DNA of 64,000 nucleotides from Siderastrea siderea (lineage: Eukaryota > Cnidaria > Anthozoa > Scleractinia > Rhizangiidae): positions 35,033,943-35,097,942 of the forward strand of contig OZ034970.1 in assembly GCA_964030785.1 (NCBI GenBank), in the 5' to 3' direction. Under the pieces are notes generated by a model. It saw only the letters and a program-made list of their open reading frames with translations. It was not told the DNA's origin and made no database searches. Positions 1-13,199 of the stretch are shown here, in pieces (the stretch's first letter is position 1; each line of letters opens with the position of its first letter). Made by a program: the position numbers and the translations under genes.

Positions 1-569
1 AACATCTCACCAATAAAAAAAAGAATTCTATTTTTCCGACTTAAACGTCAAAAATATAAAATATTTGAGGCAGTAGTCAGACCACTCCTATATTACCGAA
101 GAAAGAAGTCAAAATCTCTTTTTGTTTCAGTCCAGAAGGCTCTAAAATCATTCTCGACCTAGCCTTTCTCCGGATCAGTGTAAATACGGTACGTTCTTCT
201 TGAGCCACGCTCAAGGCAAGTATTTGCGTCCTCGTTGTCCGCATGTGGCTCCCATGAGGCGGTTCCGTGTAAAGCACGTGTCAGCGGAGTGTGGTCGACT
301 CAATTTAGCACCTGAAATGTGCAACCAAAAACGTTGCTCTATTTTGCTCTATTGTAGCCGGTCAAAAGATTCAGAAAATATGTTGATGAATTTATACAAA
401 TTCTTTTTTAATCTTCGCTCTGTTGATCTACACGAAAAGTGGGGTATAGAAACTCTGCTGAAGTGCATGTAAACTGTGGTTATTTTCTCAAACATAGGAC
501 ATAGAACACGAAACATCTTTGCATTTCAGTATCAGGGAGTCGGAACTCACACGAGCGCATTGTTTTGAG

Positions 570-3500
570 ATACACAACGGCGTATCACACACTTCAATCA
601 ACTAGATTTGTCAACAGGAAAAGATTACAAAAACTTTAAATCACTTTGCGCTGAGCTGCAAATTACTTTTTAATTTGATTCGACTAGGAATGTAAACAAC
701 CGCAAGCTTCTGTGCCCTTTGTTTGCTTAAGTAAATGGACGGGTGGAGCATTTTTGAGAGTGTGTCTCAATCAGCACGAAATATCAGTTAGTCAGTTTCC
801 TCAATTTCAACTAAATGATGGTCAGTCATATAGATCCGATCAATTAACAAATAAAAGAAATATCGGCATTCCAATTCCTCGAATTCCATACGTTCATCTT
901 AGGTTGGAAACTTATCCCTTTTATTTTTCTACAATACCTCGTAATATAACCGTAAAAGCTATTGCTCTCATCTGTTTTGATATGACCTTAAATGCACGGG
1001 AGTCGAAATATTTGCGAAATGTCTGGCATCGTTCCAGGCAACCATTAGTAAACGTGGTCATTTTGTGTTGAGTTTTTCTCCAGTGCAGACAATACCCTTA
1101 CGGTTCTACAACGAATTGTTACGTACAAAATACTTTGCTAAAATTAACTGTAACTTTATATTTCTTATACATGCAGGTAATTGGGTGCGGTATTGAACAG
1201 TCAGCTATAAAGAATGAAGTCAGGATAGTTGCTCTATCACTGAACTGACAAAACACTTTCCGCGCGGGAGTTTGCGGACTAAATTATACACTTTTGGTTA
1301 ATCATATACTGAGCAAAGATCTGCATTACAAATCTACATACATGCTCAATCCCTTGCTAGTAGGACTAATCTGATACGATTGTTTTTTTTTTATGAGGGG
1401 TACTGTTTTGCCAAAACGAAACAAATAGTCATTGTGTCGTCTTTCTTCTATGAAAGTATTCGCACCGCTTGCTTACGCCTGATGTTTTCTTTTAAAGTGT
1501 AAAGGAATATCATTTTCTTCACGTCTGTCAGTATGAATAGCGATTGTTGTCATCATGACCTTGAGCTAGAGAATTGTAGCTAATTGTGGAATTGAAGTGA
1601 TCTAGGTTGGAACACTTGCTCGCAGGATGCGATGGGGGTAAATCTTGGCGTAAGTCTGGACAGATCATTTAATATTCGCCAGTTGCTGGTTGTGTTTGCC
1701 ACAAACAAGCTTGAGGCGCTTTCATCTCTTCCTTTGAGCGAACAATTAATTATAAGATTTACGCGGAATCGATTTGCTTTTCAGTAAACACCCCACTATT
1801 TGTTTTGAAGCGAATGTCATTTGAGTGACAGGCTACTGCCTGTTGAATACAAAAACTACAGTAACTTTATGAGTGCGTCGAAAGTTCTAGCAGGACAGTC
1901 TATTTCTTCCACATTGAATAAAGAATGTAAGCGTTTTTAAGAAGATTATAACATTGACTGTTCCAGCAGTGATTCCTTTTTAAAGCAAAAAGTCGCAAAT
2001 TGGTTTCGTACTGTGCGTTCCCTTTAGGAACCTTACTGAAATCACACGTGTACATTGAGATACAAAGTACACATCCAGAAATGTTTGCAAAGGATGAGAC
2101 CGTACAATTGCTTGCAAGACATGTTTTCAATTAACTTCAAATCGGTGATTAAATTAATCCTTTTTATTGATCTATACGGTATTTTAATCTGGGATCAAAC
2201 ATCGGCTTTTCTTTCATGGATTTAAGTTGTATTTATTCAGGTACCATAGCTGACCTTCAATAATCCACAATGCATGTATAACGTACTGCCTGAAAACTCC
2301 TTACAAATGTTATTGCCGTCATGTAAGGTAAACTGGCAATTGCAATTGCCTGGTTGTAGAAATCAACTGAGGCTGCTAAAAGCCTTATCAAATTAGCGAA
2401 TTGGGCAAGTTTGAGAGTCGGGTCTAGGTAAAAGTCAAAGCTATTTCGCTCTACAAAATATGGAAAATTTTCCGACGTTTTTTTGCTGGCGGACAGCCCC
2501 GAAGTGTCTTTTTTACAGTTTTGTTTTTTTAATTACAAAAGAGCGTGATTCTTCAGGTTCATATTACCCAGTACCAAAACGAATCCCAACAGATCTAGAA
2601 GATGTATGTTTTGGTTCTGAGCTTATGTAATCATAGATGGTTATGTAATTATAGGTGGCTGTTTCAGTGAGTGTTCTTCGCAAAGCTATTTTAATACCTC
2701 CATAAAACTACTGCATTTATTTATGGTTAAGGTGAAGTTGGAAATGTTAATGCGTATGTTGATTAATTTGAAAGCACGACCAGAAACAACAAAAGCAAAG
2801 GGGTAACAAATAGATGATGGATCATACATCATATTTATTTTCATTCCTTGCGAGGTTGACGGAGTGAAAAGAATGAAGGGGGCTGTGTTTCTTAACAAAA
2901 CGAAGTTCCTAATGCCTCCTGAATTGTATTGAGAAGCAGGATGTATTTCAGTTACTCAAGAGTGTCTATTTTCTCTCGCATTCATAATCTACAGTAATCC
3001 TCAAGCGTTAATTGAACAGACTACAATTGAAAAGCAATTAATTTTCTGCACGTCCACCCTATGCGTGTATGTAAACACAAGCTTATTACGATTTGTTTTT
3101 CCTAGAACAATCAATAAAAAGTTAGTCACTGCTCGTACGATTCAGAAAGGAGGTAAAAAAGCCGGTCAATTACGCAATCAACATTGGTAAATTCGTAAAA
3201 TAAGCATTTGAAAGCTGATAGGAAGTGGTTTTTTTTTGTTTTCTTTTATGAACAGTGTTTACTTTGGTTAGGTTGCTAAAAATATCACGCTATATGTCCA
3301 AAGTAACAATTTGGTCAAAGGACAATCGGTAATTGCTGCCGAAAATCATTCTTCCTCAATTTGAAAATAAGGCGAAAGGAACGATTTTGCGCAAATTTGG
3401 CGCTGGTCACATCATGATTTTTAAAACTTTGTATGAGGTTGCAACAAGGTTTTGACAAGGTTGCCTTAACAACCGTGAGACAAGCTAGGGGCACTCAGGT

Positions 3501-5090
3501 TCTAAAATTGGTTCAACTTTCACTGAGCTAACGAATTTGAACGCATTAACCTGTCTCATCTTATACAAATACCCCCGGAAGAAATCAGAGAAAACAAAAA
3601 GCGACATCTCAAGTATTTTTCTAAATGTTTTACTTTGAGTGACCCCGATGATTGGAGGTTTTATATATTAAACCGCTCCCTTCGTGTCGGATGATTTCGC
3701 ATTCCCTTAGTGTTTCTTCAGCATGCCCTTGAATCGCCCTTAGGCCAGAGTTCATCGAAAGCTTACGAGAAAATCAGTTGAGTATGCTAGGTCAGAACGG
3801 CTGGGTAGACCCCTCTTTGTTTTATGTCAACCGGGCCCTGGTCCTGATGTCAGCATGAACGCGTTGTATCGATCAATGCACCCTTTTCCCTGCGTTTTTA
3901 CGGCATGGTATATCGTAAGACCAACTAAAATAGCAGTTCGATACAACGTCACATGATCTGAAATGGGCAATTTACACACGGGCAAATTTTGACAAGTTTG
4001 TTTTGCTCATGTGGATGTCGTGAGAGAATTTGTCAGATTTTTCGATGGCAAATGTCTTTGCGTACCAGTTTTCATTTATCAAAGAACAAAAAATGGCCAA
4101 ATCTTAATTTTGCTAGTGTAGGTAGATCACCAAAGAAACCTTGTCAAAAATATGGGGAAAATCAATTGCTGGGCCCTTCAATCGCGCGACTTTTTGTAGC
4201 TTTTATGCCGCCGCTTCGGGTGGTTCAGCCGTTTAGGACGAGCCTCGATTATCCATGGGCCAGACAGACCCCGTATCTGTTTCTGCGTCTCTTTTCAGCT
4301 GCATTTTGGACAATAAGTACTGCTGCCGGGCCAAGTGCATTCATTAAACCACGTTAGGCCCCGCAAGAAAGGGTTCAACTTTTGCCGATTTATCAAAGTG
4401 TTGGAATGTTGAATGCTGTTGATGTTACTTTTTTCTGTTCTATGGTGTGAATGACAATGTTGAATACGCTATTTCCGAGTTGTCTTATGCCTCTTTTTCA
4501 AAGCGAACCCAAGTGCACAACCTCTGAGATTCCAGCGGTGGATCAGGTATCTTTTTGTTGCTTGTGCAGAGCTTTAAAATGTACGGAATTCAACACTAGA
4601 CGGATTTTTCAACCACCCAACCACAATTCGAAGACTCTAAATGAAAAGTGTGGAAAGTCAACTTTTGTATTGATAGAAAAAGAAGTCAACACATCTTTGA
4701 CAACCGTTTTTCTCTGCCTGGTTATATTTGTCGCCCACAGTTTGCCAAACCAAAACCACGATTGACAGAAGCAATTTCTAATCGAATAGGTTTCTCTGGT
4801 CGTTGCACTTAGACTCGCCAAGAGAGAGTCAGACTCATGCTCGATATAAACGGTTTTAATTTGTCCAAACCTTCCTTTTTCCCTACCTCTTACTGTTTCG
4901 CTTTTCGCCGAAAAAATACAGTAGATACTAACAGGCACGAAGCCGCCACTCGTCTTGTGTGCCATTGCGACGCGGTGCTCCTAAGAGACGCCATATCATG
5001 TTGCAATGTAACGTACATGTATGTTTTAGGTATGACTTGTTAAAGGAGATGTTTGCCAGCTTATTGAGGTCTGCCAAATTACAATACCTA
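570..5090. other. Segment present only in duplication copy 1; no supported gene
   Basis: The flanks of this 4.5-kb stretch are nearly adjacent in copy 2 (about 9490-9590), so it is either an insertion in copy 1 or a deletion from copy 2. I found no terminal inverted repeats or target duplication at its edges. Open frames of 60-120 codons occur (for example 712-1071 plus, 3989-4357 plus, 4609-4965 minus). None has a recognisable domain, and most lack convincing splice sites. An AATGGCGG motif (YY1-like) sits at about 5095 just past its right edge. Confidence 0.4.
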
Positions 5091-6036
5091 GGAATAATGG
5101 CGGATGCACGGAACGACAACGCGGTAGACGATTCAACGCGCTCGGCTGCTCAGTGTTCGTTTTTCTTGACTATCCCTGAGCGGAAAAAAGAAACTGCTCG
5201 TGTAATATAACATAATTTTGCCCAGCTCAGATTTCTTGTGTCCTGCTCGCTTTTCCATTTGTAAGTGGGCAAATTTGTTTAGCCGCGTTGCCGACGACAG
5301 TAGTCGAAGAGAGTAGAATGGGATATTTTCTGCACATTTCAAGTTTGCAAACTACTAACAAAACTGCAGTTTTTAATGAGGTGTTAACTTTACTTTAGGC
5401 CCTCTTATCTGGCTTAAGTGATAATTGAAACCGTTAGTTTTGCCACGTTGATAATGAAATTATTGTTGTTCACTCAAGTTTCCGAAATTGATTTTTATGT
5501 CAACCAAGACAGACTATCAACATTTATATTTCTTGAGATGAACCCCCTAGCAAACCCACCCGCAACATGTTGATTCTGTACATTATTTTGTGTATTTTTG
5601 ATTTGATTTGGAAATGGTTGCAATTTACTTCACGCCTCTAAGACTACTTTCTTTGGTGTAACGGTTTGCCAAAAATCCCTCTAATGCGGGCAGGTCGCCG
5701 ACATGTTAATGGACTTGAGAGTAAACAAAGTTTGGGGCCATTTTCTCGGTATTGTGTTTCCTAGGTTGTATCCAAAGTCGTTTTTAAACGAGTCTAATAA
5801 AATTCTAAATAAAGAGTTGAACTGCCTTTTTTAAAACGAAACCTAATCGTGTGCTGCTCAACCAGACGCATTTGTATAATTTTTGGGCGGTGCGACATCA
5901 GGTTCAAACTCCAGGGCACATTGGTGTCAAAGGCAAAAAAAATTGGTACCAATTTGCGTGATAACAAGAGCCGCAATGCTGGTAGCTTTCAGAAAGGTAA
6001 ATAAAATAAATAGTAATACTAAAAATACGGAAATAC

Positions 6037-6472
6037 CTGTTTTGTTAGTGCAGGCGCAGTTTCGAGGCTCAAGGACTCCAAACAACATCAGAAGTGTCAG
6101 CACGACTGAAGCCGCAGATAGAAGACATAAAGTGATTAAAATCACCTGATCACTAGTGTGATAACGCGATCTCTTGTTCGACAAAGAGCCACCTTCAGGT
6201 TCCCATGAAAGACGTTTTGGGCAGTGGCTCCCAGGACGGTTTTTCTTGCCATTTTGAAACAGGCTACTTGCGTTATGCAGCTGCTGTTCAGGAATACCAT
6301 CAAGCCCCTCTTGATATTCGTTAGCGCCATAGTCGTCAATATTGAAGGACTCCTTATCCTCTTTATTATTGAAGTGGTTTTTGTCTTTTTCTCTCACAAG
6401 TGAGACTGATAATTTAGTTTCGACCGAAGTATTCGTCGAAGGTGACACGCGAGCTCCGTTTAAAAACGACAT
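6037..6472 (-). CDS. First coding exon of a type II transmembrane protein (duplicate A)
   Basis: The frame opens at an ATG (MSFLNGARV) and runs 145 codons to a splice donor, ACAG|GTATTT, leaving phase 1. The first ~110 residues are polar and charged, with no signal peptide, consistent with a cytoplasmic tail. Residues ~110-134 form one membrane helix (VILITLCLLSAASVVLTLLM and onward), followed by a short Cys-containing stub (NCAC). This predicts an N-in, C-out topology. Against duplicate B (19868-20303), all five base differences in the exon are synonymous, while about 100 bp past the donor holds five differences. This supports both coding status and the donor. The phase and layout match the N-terminal exon of gene C (43086-43365). 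I could not find downstream exons in 1-6000, so the extracellular part is unknown. Confidence 0.72.
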
Positions 6473-6830
6473 TTTTGTTCACATGTTTTTCCGTGTGGAG
6501 GTACAGGTTACTCAAATGAATATTTAAAACGTTTTAATTTGGTGAACAGTAGAGGTGAGTGAGTTGTCATGGAGGCAGGTTTATATTGACAGCGTTGTCA
6601 AGCGAACTGACAGAAAACGCCACTCAAAATGTTAGAGCGGTGGAAATGGGCTAGTGTGAACTTTGATCATTGATATAAATAAGAAACTTCCTTATTACGT
6701 AAGTTATCTTTAAAGCAAGGATTAAAACTATCTCGTAAAAGAGTCACTTCTAATGTCATTTGAACTCCACGGTTATGGTATAAATGGCTTTTATTTCAAC
6801 TTCGTTAAGATGTTCGACTACTATAGTTTA

Positions 6831-7003
6831 AACTAATTGCGATTTTGAGACGGCAATTCTGCATTATATTGACGGTTAGTTGGAAGAAAATATATTCCGT
6901 GTTGAGCGGAGTCGCGAAGCGACGGAGCCCAATACGGAGAATATATTTTTCTCCAACGCCGTCAATATAATGTAGAATTGTCGTCTCAAAATCGCAATTA
7001 GTT
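6831..7003. mobile_element. Hairpin MITE upstream of membrane-protein exon A
   Basis: The sequence is a near-perfect 170-bp palindrome. The left arm begins AACTAATTGCGATTTTGAGA and the right arm ends in its reverse complement. A GC-richer loop around gagcggagtcgcgaagcg has its own dyad. The same hairpin occurs at 20648-20820 in duplication copy 2, so it predates the duplication. No coding capacity. Confidence 0.75.
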
Positions 7004-7604
7004 TTGTATCACGATTCAATCGTTTTTCAGGCAAAACAAACTCAAAACTGAGAATTTGCTTCACGATTTGAAAGATAAATTCTTTCAACTTTTCAAGTCT
7101 TGAACACGAATGTTTGTACGCGCTATCACATCTTTGTTTCGCAGAAAAATTATCAAAATATGGACTTTTTTCACCCTAAATCGGTGCTTCACAAAAATAA
7201 ATTCAAAGTAGCATCTTTATTTAGTTTTGTTAGGTTCCAGAATACGACAAGACAGTTAAAATAACGCAAACTCGACTACCTTTTCGTTCAAAACTATTAC
7301 AAAAACTTGATTGCGTGAATAGCGCTTGCACAACAACACCTCGACAAAAACAAATTGTTAAAAACAAATGAAAACACGTTTTAATTCTTGTCTTAATAAT
7401 TATTTTGCCTTTTCGATAACATGGACTCTAAATTTGAATATCACTTTCCTTTATCTTTCAAATGGCAAATTAATTTACATTTCTGGCCACTTTTTGACGA
7501 GAAACTTTGAATTTCTCTTTTGAATGGAAGGAGCCCAACAAAAACGGCGCGAAATTTTCAACCAATCACTGGCTCGCTTTTAAGACGTCAATACGTAGTT
7601 ATAT

Positions 7605-7862
7605 ATGACTTCTCAACAAAAAAAATTGAAAGAAGCTGAGAATCGTGATACTGACTTTAATCATGACTCTTTAGATGATGGTACGATCAAGCACCAAGAA
7701 GAACTTATAAAAGAGAAACACATCAGCCATTACAAACATACTCTTTGGCACTCGCAAAAACTAGATTTTTTTAGCATTCTTTGTGAAGAAACCCATTTTC
7801 TCTTTCATTGTCACAAATGTTCATCATTTAGAGAACGAGTTAAATACACAGCTTGTGATTAA
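7605..7862 (+). CDS. Small hypothetical ORF, 85 codons, divergent from exon A
   Basis: This charged frame begins MTSQQKKLKEAENRD and lies 1.1 kb upstream of exon A in the opposite direction. A TATATATGA-like run precedes the ATG. Copy 2 (24583-24707) keeps the first ~43 codons open, with one in-frame 3-bp deletion, two replacements and some silent changes. The rest is cut off there by a Tc1/mariner insertion. The second half in copy 1 (Cys/His-containing, ending VKYTACD) is not kept open in copy 2. I recognise no family. It may be the first exon of a small gene or only non-coding DNA. Confidence 0.25.
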   Translation: MTSQQKKLKEAENRDTDFNHDSLDDGTIKHQEELIKEKHISHYKHTLWHSQKLDFFSILCEETHFLFHCHKCSSFRERVKYTACD

Positions 7863-9044
7863 TAGCAGAAATCAACTGGACTGAATATAACAGAAATAAC
7901 AATAACACTAATTGCTGTTATTATTGGAAAGCACTTGTGATCTTCTTCGGATAAAAAAATAAGATTGCACTAATTCAAGCTCTTCCACAAAACTAGCCAC
8001 AAATATCCATCTCACCCGCTTTATGTAAAATGAATTTTAATTCATGAATTTTTAATTTTAAAAAAATGCAATGTTTAACCCTTTGCAGCCTAAATTAATT
8101 TTGGAGATTTAGAAACTTTTAGTATATGAAAATCTGAAAAATCTGCAAAATATTCAATTTAAAACATTTGATACCAAATTTTCGGAGTATTTACAACAAT
8201 GAACGTACTTCATGGGATGGCATTCCAAAAAATTATTGGCATCTCTTGACAGGTGTCAGATGAAATCGAAGATGGCAACTGATGTTGCTTTGGCGTGGGA
8301 AGTCTGGGAACTAAGATTTGAGAATCCGCTTAGTAGAATTTGGTTGATTGTTTTCATGGCCGATATATCGGCCATCCGGTTACAAAGGGTAAAGTTCCAA
8401 ATTATACCAGGTGCTGTCATTTAAATAACTTGAAAAGGGGAGCACCTACATATAGAAAACGCAGTCTCTGTTTGGATGCACACATGCAATTCTCTATCAG
8501 TAAACCACAGACATGACCAAATTTTGGTAATGTGTTTGTAGTCGTGCATGTTATTTATTGTTAAATGGTCCCTTCAGAGCACGAATTTGTTGCTCATCAA
8601 TTCATCAATTGTAATTCAATAATTCATAGTTAAAAAGACCCCTACAGAGTTTCAATGCTCAAAAGAGCTTCATGCCTATATTATGATCTAACCTTGACAT
8701 ATCAAATAAACATTTTCGAAATAAATAGATTGATGAATTGAAAAACTGGACTGATGATAAATGCCTTCTGAGGTTTTATTTGAATACTTTCTGTACTAGC
8801 GACACTTTCTCAAAAGAAACGAAAATGTTTCATTCACAGTGTGTGAATGAAAGCGGAGTGTTATTGGAGATCTGTCCATGAGTGCTTGAAGATGGCTGGC
8901 CCCCCCTCCCCCTTTGTGACCGTGCTGTACTGATTTTGTTAGCATTGTTTTCGTTTATCCCTGGGGTGTGCCCCTCGGAATTTTTGATAGGGATTTTCGG
9001 TAACCCTTACCCCTGTTTCAGACCATCTAAACCTAACCCTCGTT
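7863..9044. other. Gene-free end of copy 1 and duplication junction
   Basis: Sequence to 8857 is repeated at 26400-27037 with no conserved open frame. Positions 8858-9044 are the junction between the two copies and contain C-rich text (ggccccccctcccccttt). Nothing else recognised. Confidence 0.5.
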
Positions 9045-10301
9045 TTTTCCGACCAAAACGTGTAAAAAATAAAATTTACTTGAGCCAGTAGTTAAACACC
9101 TCCTATCACAGAAGCAAGAAGTCAAATTGTATTAATTCAGTCCAGGTAGCTCTAAAATTTTGCCTTTGTACGCATCTGTGTGAATAGGGCAAGTGTTAGC
9201 GTTCTGATCATCTACACGTGGCTCCCAAGGGGTTCTGTGTAACTGTCTAAGGAGTGAGATTGACTCAGTTTAGCACCTGAAAAAAGTTCCTCTATTGTAA
9301 ATGTGAAGAACGGATGGAACGATTTCCTTTGTCTAAAAACACAAACAGTTAATCTCCACTCTGTTGATCTACAGAAAAGTGGGCTACAGAAACTCTAAGT
9401 ACACTTAGACTGTGGTTATGTTCTCAAACACAGCACATAGCACTTAAACATCTTTGTATTTCATTATCAAGGAGCCTATACGGAGGCTTTCGGATGCTGG
9501 ACACGAAAGCATGTTTTGAGACGCATTGAAACATACAAAACAAATTTGGGTAAACCAAGTTCTTTGAAAAGAACCTATGAATACGAAAAATGGCAGATGC
9601 ACGAAAGGACAACGCGGCAGACGATTCAACGCGCTTGGTACATGGTCGCTTGTTTGTTTTCCTCGACTATCCCTAAGCGGAAAGAGAATCTGCTCGTGTA
9701 ATATACCATAAATTTTCCTAGCTCAGATTTCTTGTGTTTTGCTCGCTTTTCCATTTGTAAGTGGGCAAATTTGTTTTGCCGTGTTGTTGGCGACAGAACT
9801 CGAAGAGAGTAGAACGGGATATTTTCTGCACATTTCCAGTTTGCAAACTACTAACAAAACTGCAGTTTTCAATGCGGGTAATAACTCTACTTTAGGCCCT
9901 CATTATATGGCTCAAGTGAAAATTGGAACCGTTAGTTTTGTCACGTTGATAATGAATTTATTATTGTTAACTCACGTTCGCTAAAGTGATTTTTATGTCA
10001 AACAAGACAGACTTTCAACATTTATATCTCTTGAGATGAACTCCCTAGCAAACCTGTCAACATGTTGATTCTATAATTCATTTTGAAAGTCTATTTTTGA
10101 TTTTCCATTTTGAAATAGTTGCAATGAACCTCACGCCTCTATCATCTCCAAAACGAAGACCTCGAACTCTACTTTTGTAACGGTGTGACACAAATCCCTC
10201 TAATGACAGGTGGCCGACATGTTAATGGACTTGACAGTAAACAAACTTTGGGGCCATTTTCTCGGTATTGTGTTTCATAGGTTGTATCCAAAGTCACTTA
10301 A

Positions 10302-10640
10302 GGACGGTGCCTCCTTTTGTTCTGCGTATTTGTTCTGCGCATCTTGGGATATTACCCACTAATTCAACAATATTTTTGCGCGGTTTATGACTATGTGGAA
10401 AAGGCAGATCTTAGCAAGGGCTATCAGAATCCAAAACGAAAATTGGCATTTTGCAGAGATAATTGAGCATAAATTTGGAAAGAAATTGCCATACATTCTT
10501 TATGTTTGAACGCTTTTTTTTACAATTATGGTTGCTTAATTACCTCTGAAAAATGCGTGGATACCCACATTTTTTACCCACATTCCAATAACCCTTGCTG
10601 ATGTTTACTTTTTCCCCATAGTCATAACCTTTGCCAAAAT
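10302..10640. mobile_element. Truncated TTAA-associated MITE (GGACGGTGCCTCCT family)
   Basis: A TTAA at 10298-10301 is followed by the terminus GGACGGTGCCTCCT, the same end as the complete element at 59543-60163. Interior stretches also match (tagcaagggctatcagaatcc; taattacctctgaaaaatgc). Copy 1 shows an uninterrupted sequence at the homologous place (near 5785), so this is an insertion. The right terminus is missing, so this is a partial copy. Confidence 0.65.
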
Positions 10641-10807
10641 ACATCTGTGATATATAATTCTGTAATTCTTATATAATTCTAAATTAAGAGTTGAACTGCC
10701 TTTTTTAAAACGAAACCTATAAACGTCTGCTGCTCAACCAGACGCATTTGTACAATTTTTGGGCGGTGCGACATCAGGTTCAAACTCCAGGGCACAACCC
10801 TTGCGAA

Positions 10808-11135
10808 CTGAATTCCCAGAAAAGATGGAATTCCTAGGAATTCTTAAGAATTCCTAGGAACTCCAAACGATTCCAAGACATGCAAATTAGGAAAAACATA
10901 AAAGCTTGGAATTTCTGGGAATATATGGCAATGTGTTAAAACTGTACTTGGAATTATTAGAAATTCCTAGGAATTCCCAATAATACCAAAACTGATAATG
11001 AAAGGGCTTGGGAATGTCTGAGAATATATGGGAATGGCTAAATTAAATGGCTTGGGCTAATAAAAATGGTTGGGAATTTATGAGAATAAATAGGAATGAC
11101 TAAATTAAATATGAGAAATATTGGCAATTTACTTG
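10808..11135. repeat. Left subterminal palindromic repeat array, copy I
   Basis: Dense runs of GGAATTCCTAGGAATTC and variants (cttaagaattcctagg, ggaattcccaa) lie directly inside the left terminus. They fade into GGGAAT/GGAATG-type pentamers up to ~11135. The core AATTCCTAGGAATT is its own reverse complement. Such arrays could serve as transposase-binding sites or form cruciforms (inference). Confidence 0.7.
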
Positions 11136-12777
11136 GAATAGCAACTTTAAGTCCCTGACTTAAATACTTGACAGACTTCAAGTTGAGGATATTTCAGTAA
11201 AATGTCTTTGGAACTTCCAGGAAGTTATAAAAAGGACATTTAATGTATACACACAGTCAAACAAGTCTTAACTTGTTTTCTAAACATTGAGGTATTCCTG
11301 AACCTTTGAGGACAGGTCAGGCAAACAAAATTGAAAGGTACATACATGACTCAAAAATTAATAAATAAATAAATTCCTTGTGTAAATTATGTGTTAGTTC
11401 GCTTGTTGAATTGAGGACACCAACTGAATAAAGGATGAATACATACATGTACCAAAGCAGCAAAAGCATCTTATTATGCTACTATTTTCTGTTCACAAAA
11501 AAAGTATATCCTTAAAAATTGTCCATGACACAAGTAACTGTAAAGTATCTTTAAAAAGATATTGTTCATGACACAGCTTCAACCACACTCCATTGAAGTT
11601 AGGCAGTGTACTAGGCATGGATTTGCAGAGTTCCCTTTGAGAAAGAACACTTTTTTCCACAATGTCCTCTTCCTTTGCCAGTTGAAATTTACCTCTGAAA
11701 ATAAAGAATAAAATAAAAGTAAACGAGAAGTCATGAAATGATGCCTTCAAATAAATACTATTATCATACCAGCACACGACCTCACTCATGCAATTTTATT
11801 GAAAACATACTCAGGAGATGATGTGTGTAGGGGCAGATACATGCAGGTTGGTGTGAGCTGGTCCAGAAGAGCTGTCCAGCTCCGCACACATTGTCACCTG
11901 ATTACTATAGTGTGCACGCAAGTCTTCATTCATTTAGTATTTATCAAGACCTTTCCGTAACTTTCCAATCAAATTCAGCCTTAAAATGGTGGTATGATAA
12001 AATACTTCTTGACTACGCTGTAAGTTAGGTCAGGCCGGACGGCAAAATATTTGGATCTCGGTCATGGCGCATGGAACTACTCTGCCCGTATTCCATGCGC
12101 TAGAGCCAAATACTTTCCCATCCAGCCCTCCCACTCAGTCAATAAGTACATATTATTATTAGGAGACAATTACACAACAACGACTTTTAAGAGCGTATCA
12201 CGTAATTGATGACAGGACTTGTGATTATTTCACTCTAATAACTTCACTTTCTTGTGGATTTCATGTTAGTAAAGAAAATGAATACAACAGTAGGTAATGT
12301 CGAGGAAGGGATTTAAGAACCCCCAGCCACTTATTTACAAGTGCATCAATGTTTTGAATATGAACAAAAGAGACCATTCTTATTCAATGACATGCAAATG
12401 GGGTCAGATATTCTTAATTTTTTGCTTGTCGACCACAGGGTCAGCTGTATCCAATCTTTTGACTGAGTAACAGTTTGATTAATAGTAATGTTTGTGCTGC
12501 TGCACTGTATACAAAGGGAGCTGTTGTAAAGATCGTTTCTGAACTGGTTGCAGAACGAGAGTGCTCCTTGATGATATAAAGCTGTATAAACTCAAGCATA
12601 CAAATAATTCTTTTATTCAACCTATTCAATGGCAAGAAAAGTCGATATCTCCGAATTATATTCCTCTAAAAGTCTAACTCATTATTAAAATTTGAATATG
12701 TTTCAAATGAAGCTCCCTTTTTTTCACAGGATGTTTATGTGTGGGCGCCATACTCAGCTTTTCTGTCGACACAAAAT
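11136..12777. other. Interior of the 8.95-kb element, little recognised
   Basis: Apart from the candidate exon at 11493-11694, this holds non-coding DNA. A stretch at 12010-12150 (ggcatggaa/cccatccagccctcccactca) resembles 18250-18390 at the other end of the element, suggesting an old internal repeat. An open frame on the minus strand at 12441-12635 has no support beyond its length. Confidence 0.35.
11493..11694 (-). CDS. Candidate terminal exon inside the 8.95-kb element
   Basis: A good acceptor (attctttattttcag|A) opens a frame of about 67 codons that ends at a TGA. The peptide is ordinary in composition (begins GKFQLAKEEDIVEKS, ends TIFKDILFL). I recognise no domain. It could be the 3' exon of the element's own gene or of a captured gene. 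A possible start region lies near the promoter at ~13260 on the same strand, but I could not connect exons. Confidence 0.25.
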
Positions 12778-12969
12778 GGGCCATTCCATGTAATGTCTGC
12801 AACTCCCCCCCCCCCCCCCCCCACTCCCATTGAGGTACAGGGAAATCCTAAAAGGGAAGGGAGGGGGTTTCAAAAGTCATTTATGAAGGAGTAGCTATGT
12901 CGGTTCCTTTGATCTCTCAAAAACATCTCCCTTTTTTAGAGGGGGTGCATACATGAAATGGAATGGCCC
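12778..12969. mobile_element. Small MITE with GGGCCATTCCAT termini
   Basis: The 12-bp terminal inverted repeat GGGCCATTCCAT / ATGGAATGGCCC encloses 192 bp. AAT flanks both ends as a possible short target duplication. The interior contains a run of about 18 C and matching poly-purine text. It is nested inside the 8.95-kb element. Confidence 0.6.
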
Positions 12970-13199
12970 AATGGCGTCCAACTGCATAAGACATAGTTTA
13001 GAATCTGTTCAAGAAATTAAAGATTAATACTGTACCTTTATGTAAAAGAAGGTAGCTCTGCATCGAATACTACAACTCTTCAACCACTGGAATAAAAAAA
13101 CTATCCATGTTTTCCTTTCTGGCGTACATAATTATATAAACGACACGGCGATAGCCACCAAATACAAACAATCCGAGCACTCCAGCAAAGAATCACTGG

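Larger units (their letters stand above)
30..8857. repeat. Tandem segmental duplication, copy 1
   Basis: Blocks of this stretch reappear in the same order and orientation at 9045-27037. About 40-550 matches 9045-9480, 5090-5920 matches 9590-10795, 5920-7130 matches 19752-20940, 7330-7735 matches 24330-24707, and 8300-8857 matches 26513-27037. The shared 3' limit is the text gaatgaaagcggagtgt. Copy 1 lacks most insertions seen in copy 2, so it acts as the empty-site reference. The 5' limit is uncertain because the window begins there. Divergence in non-coding parts looks like a few percent by eye. Confidence 0.85.
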
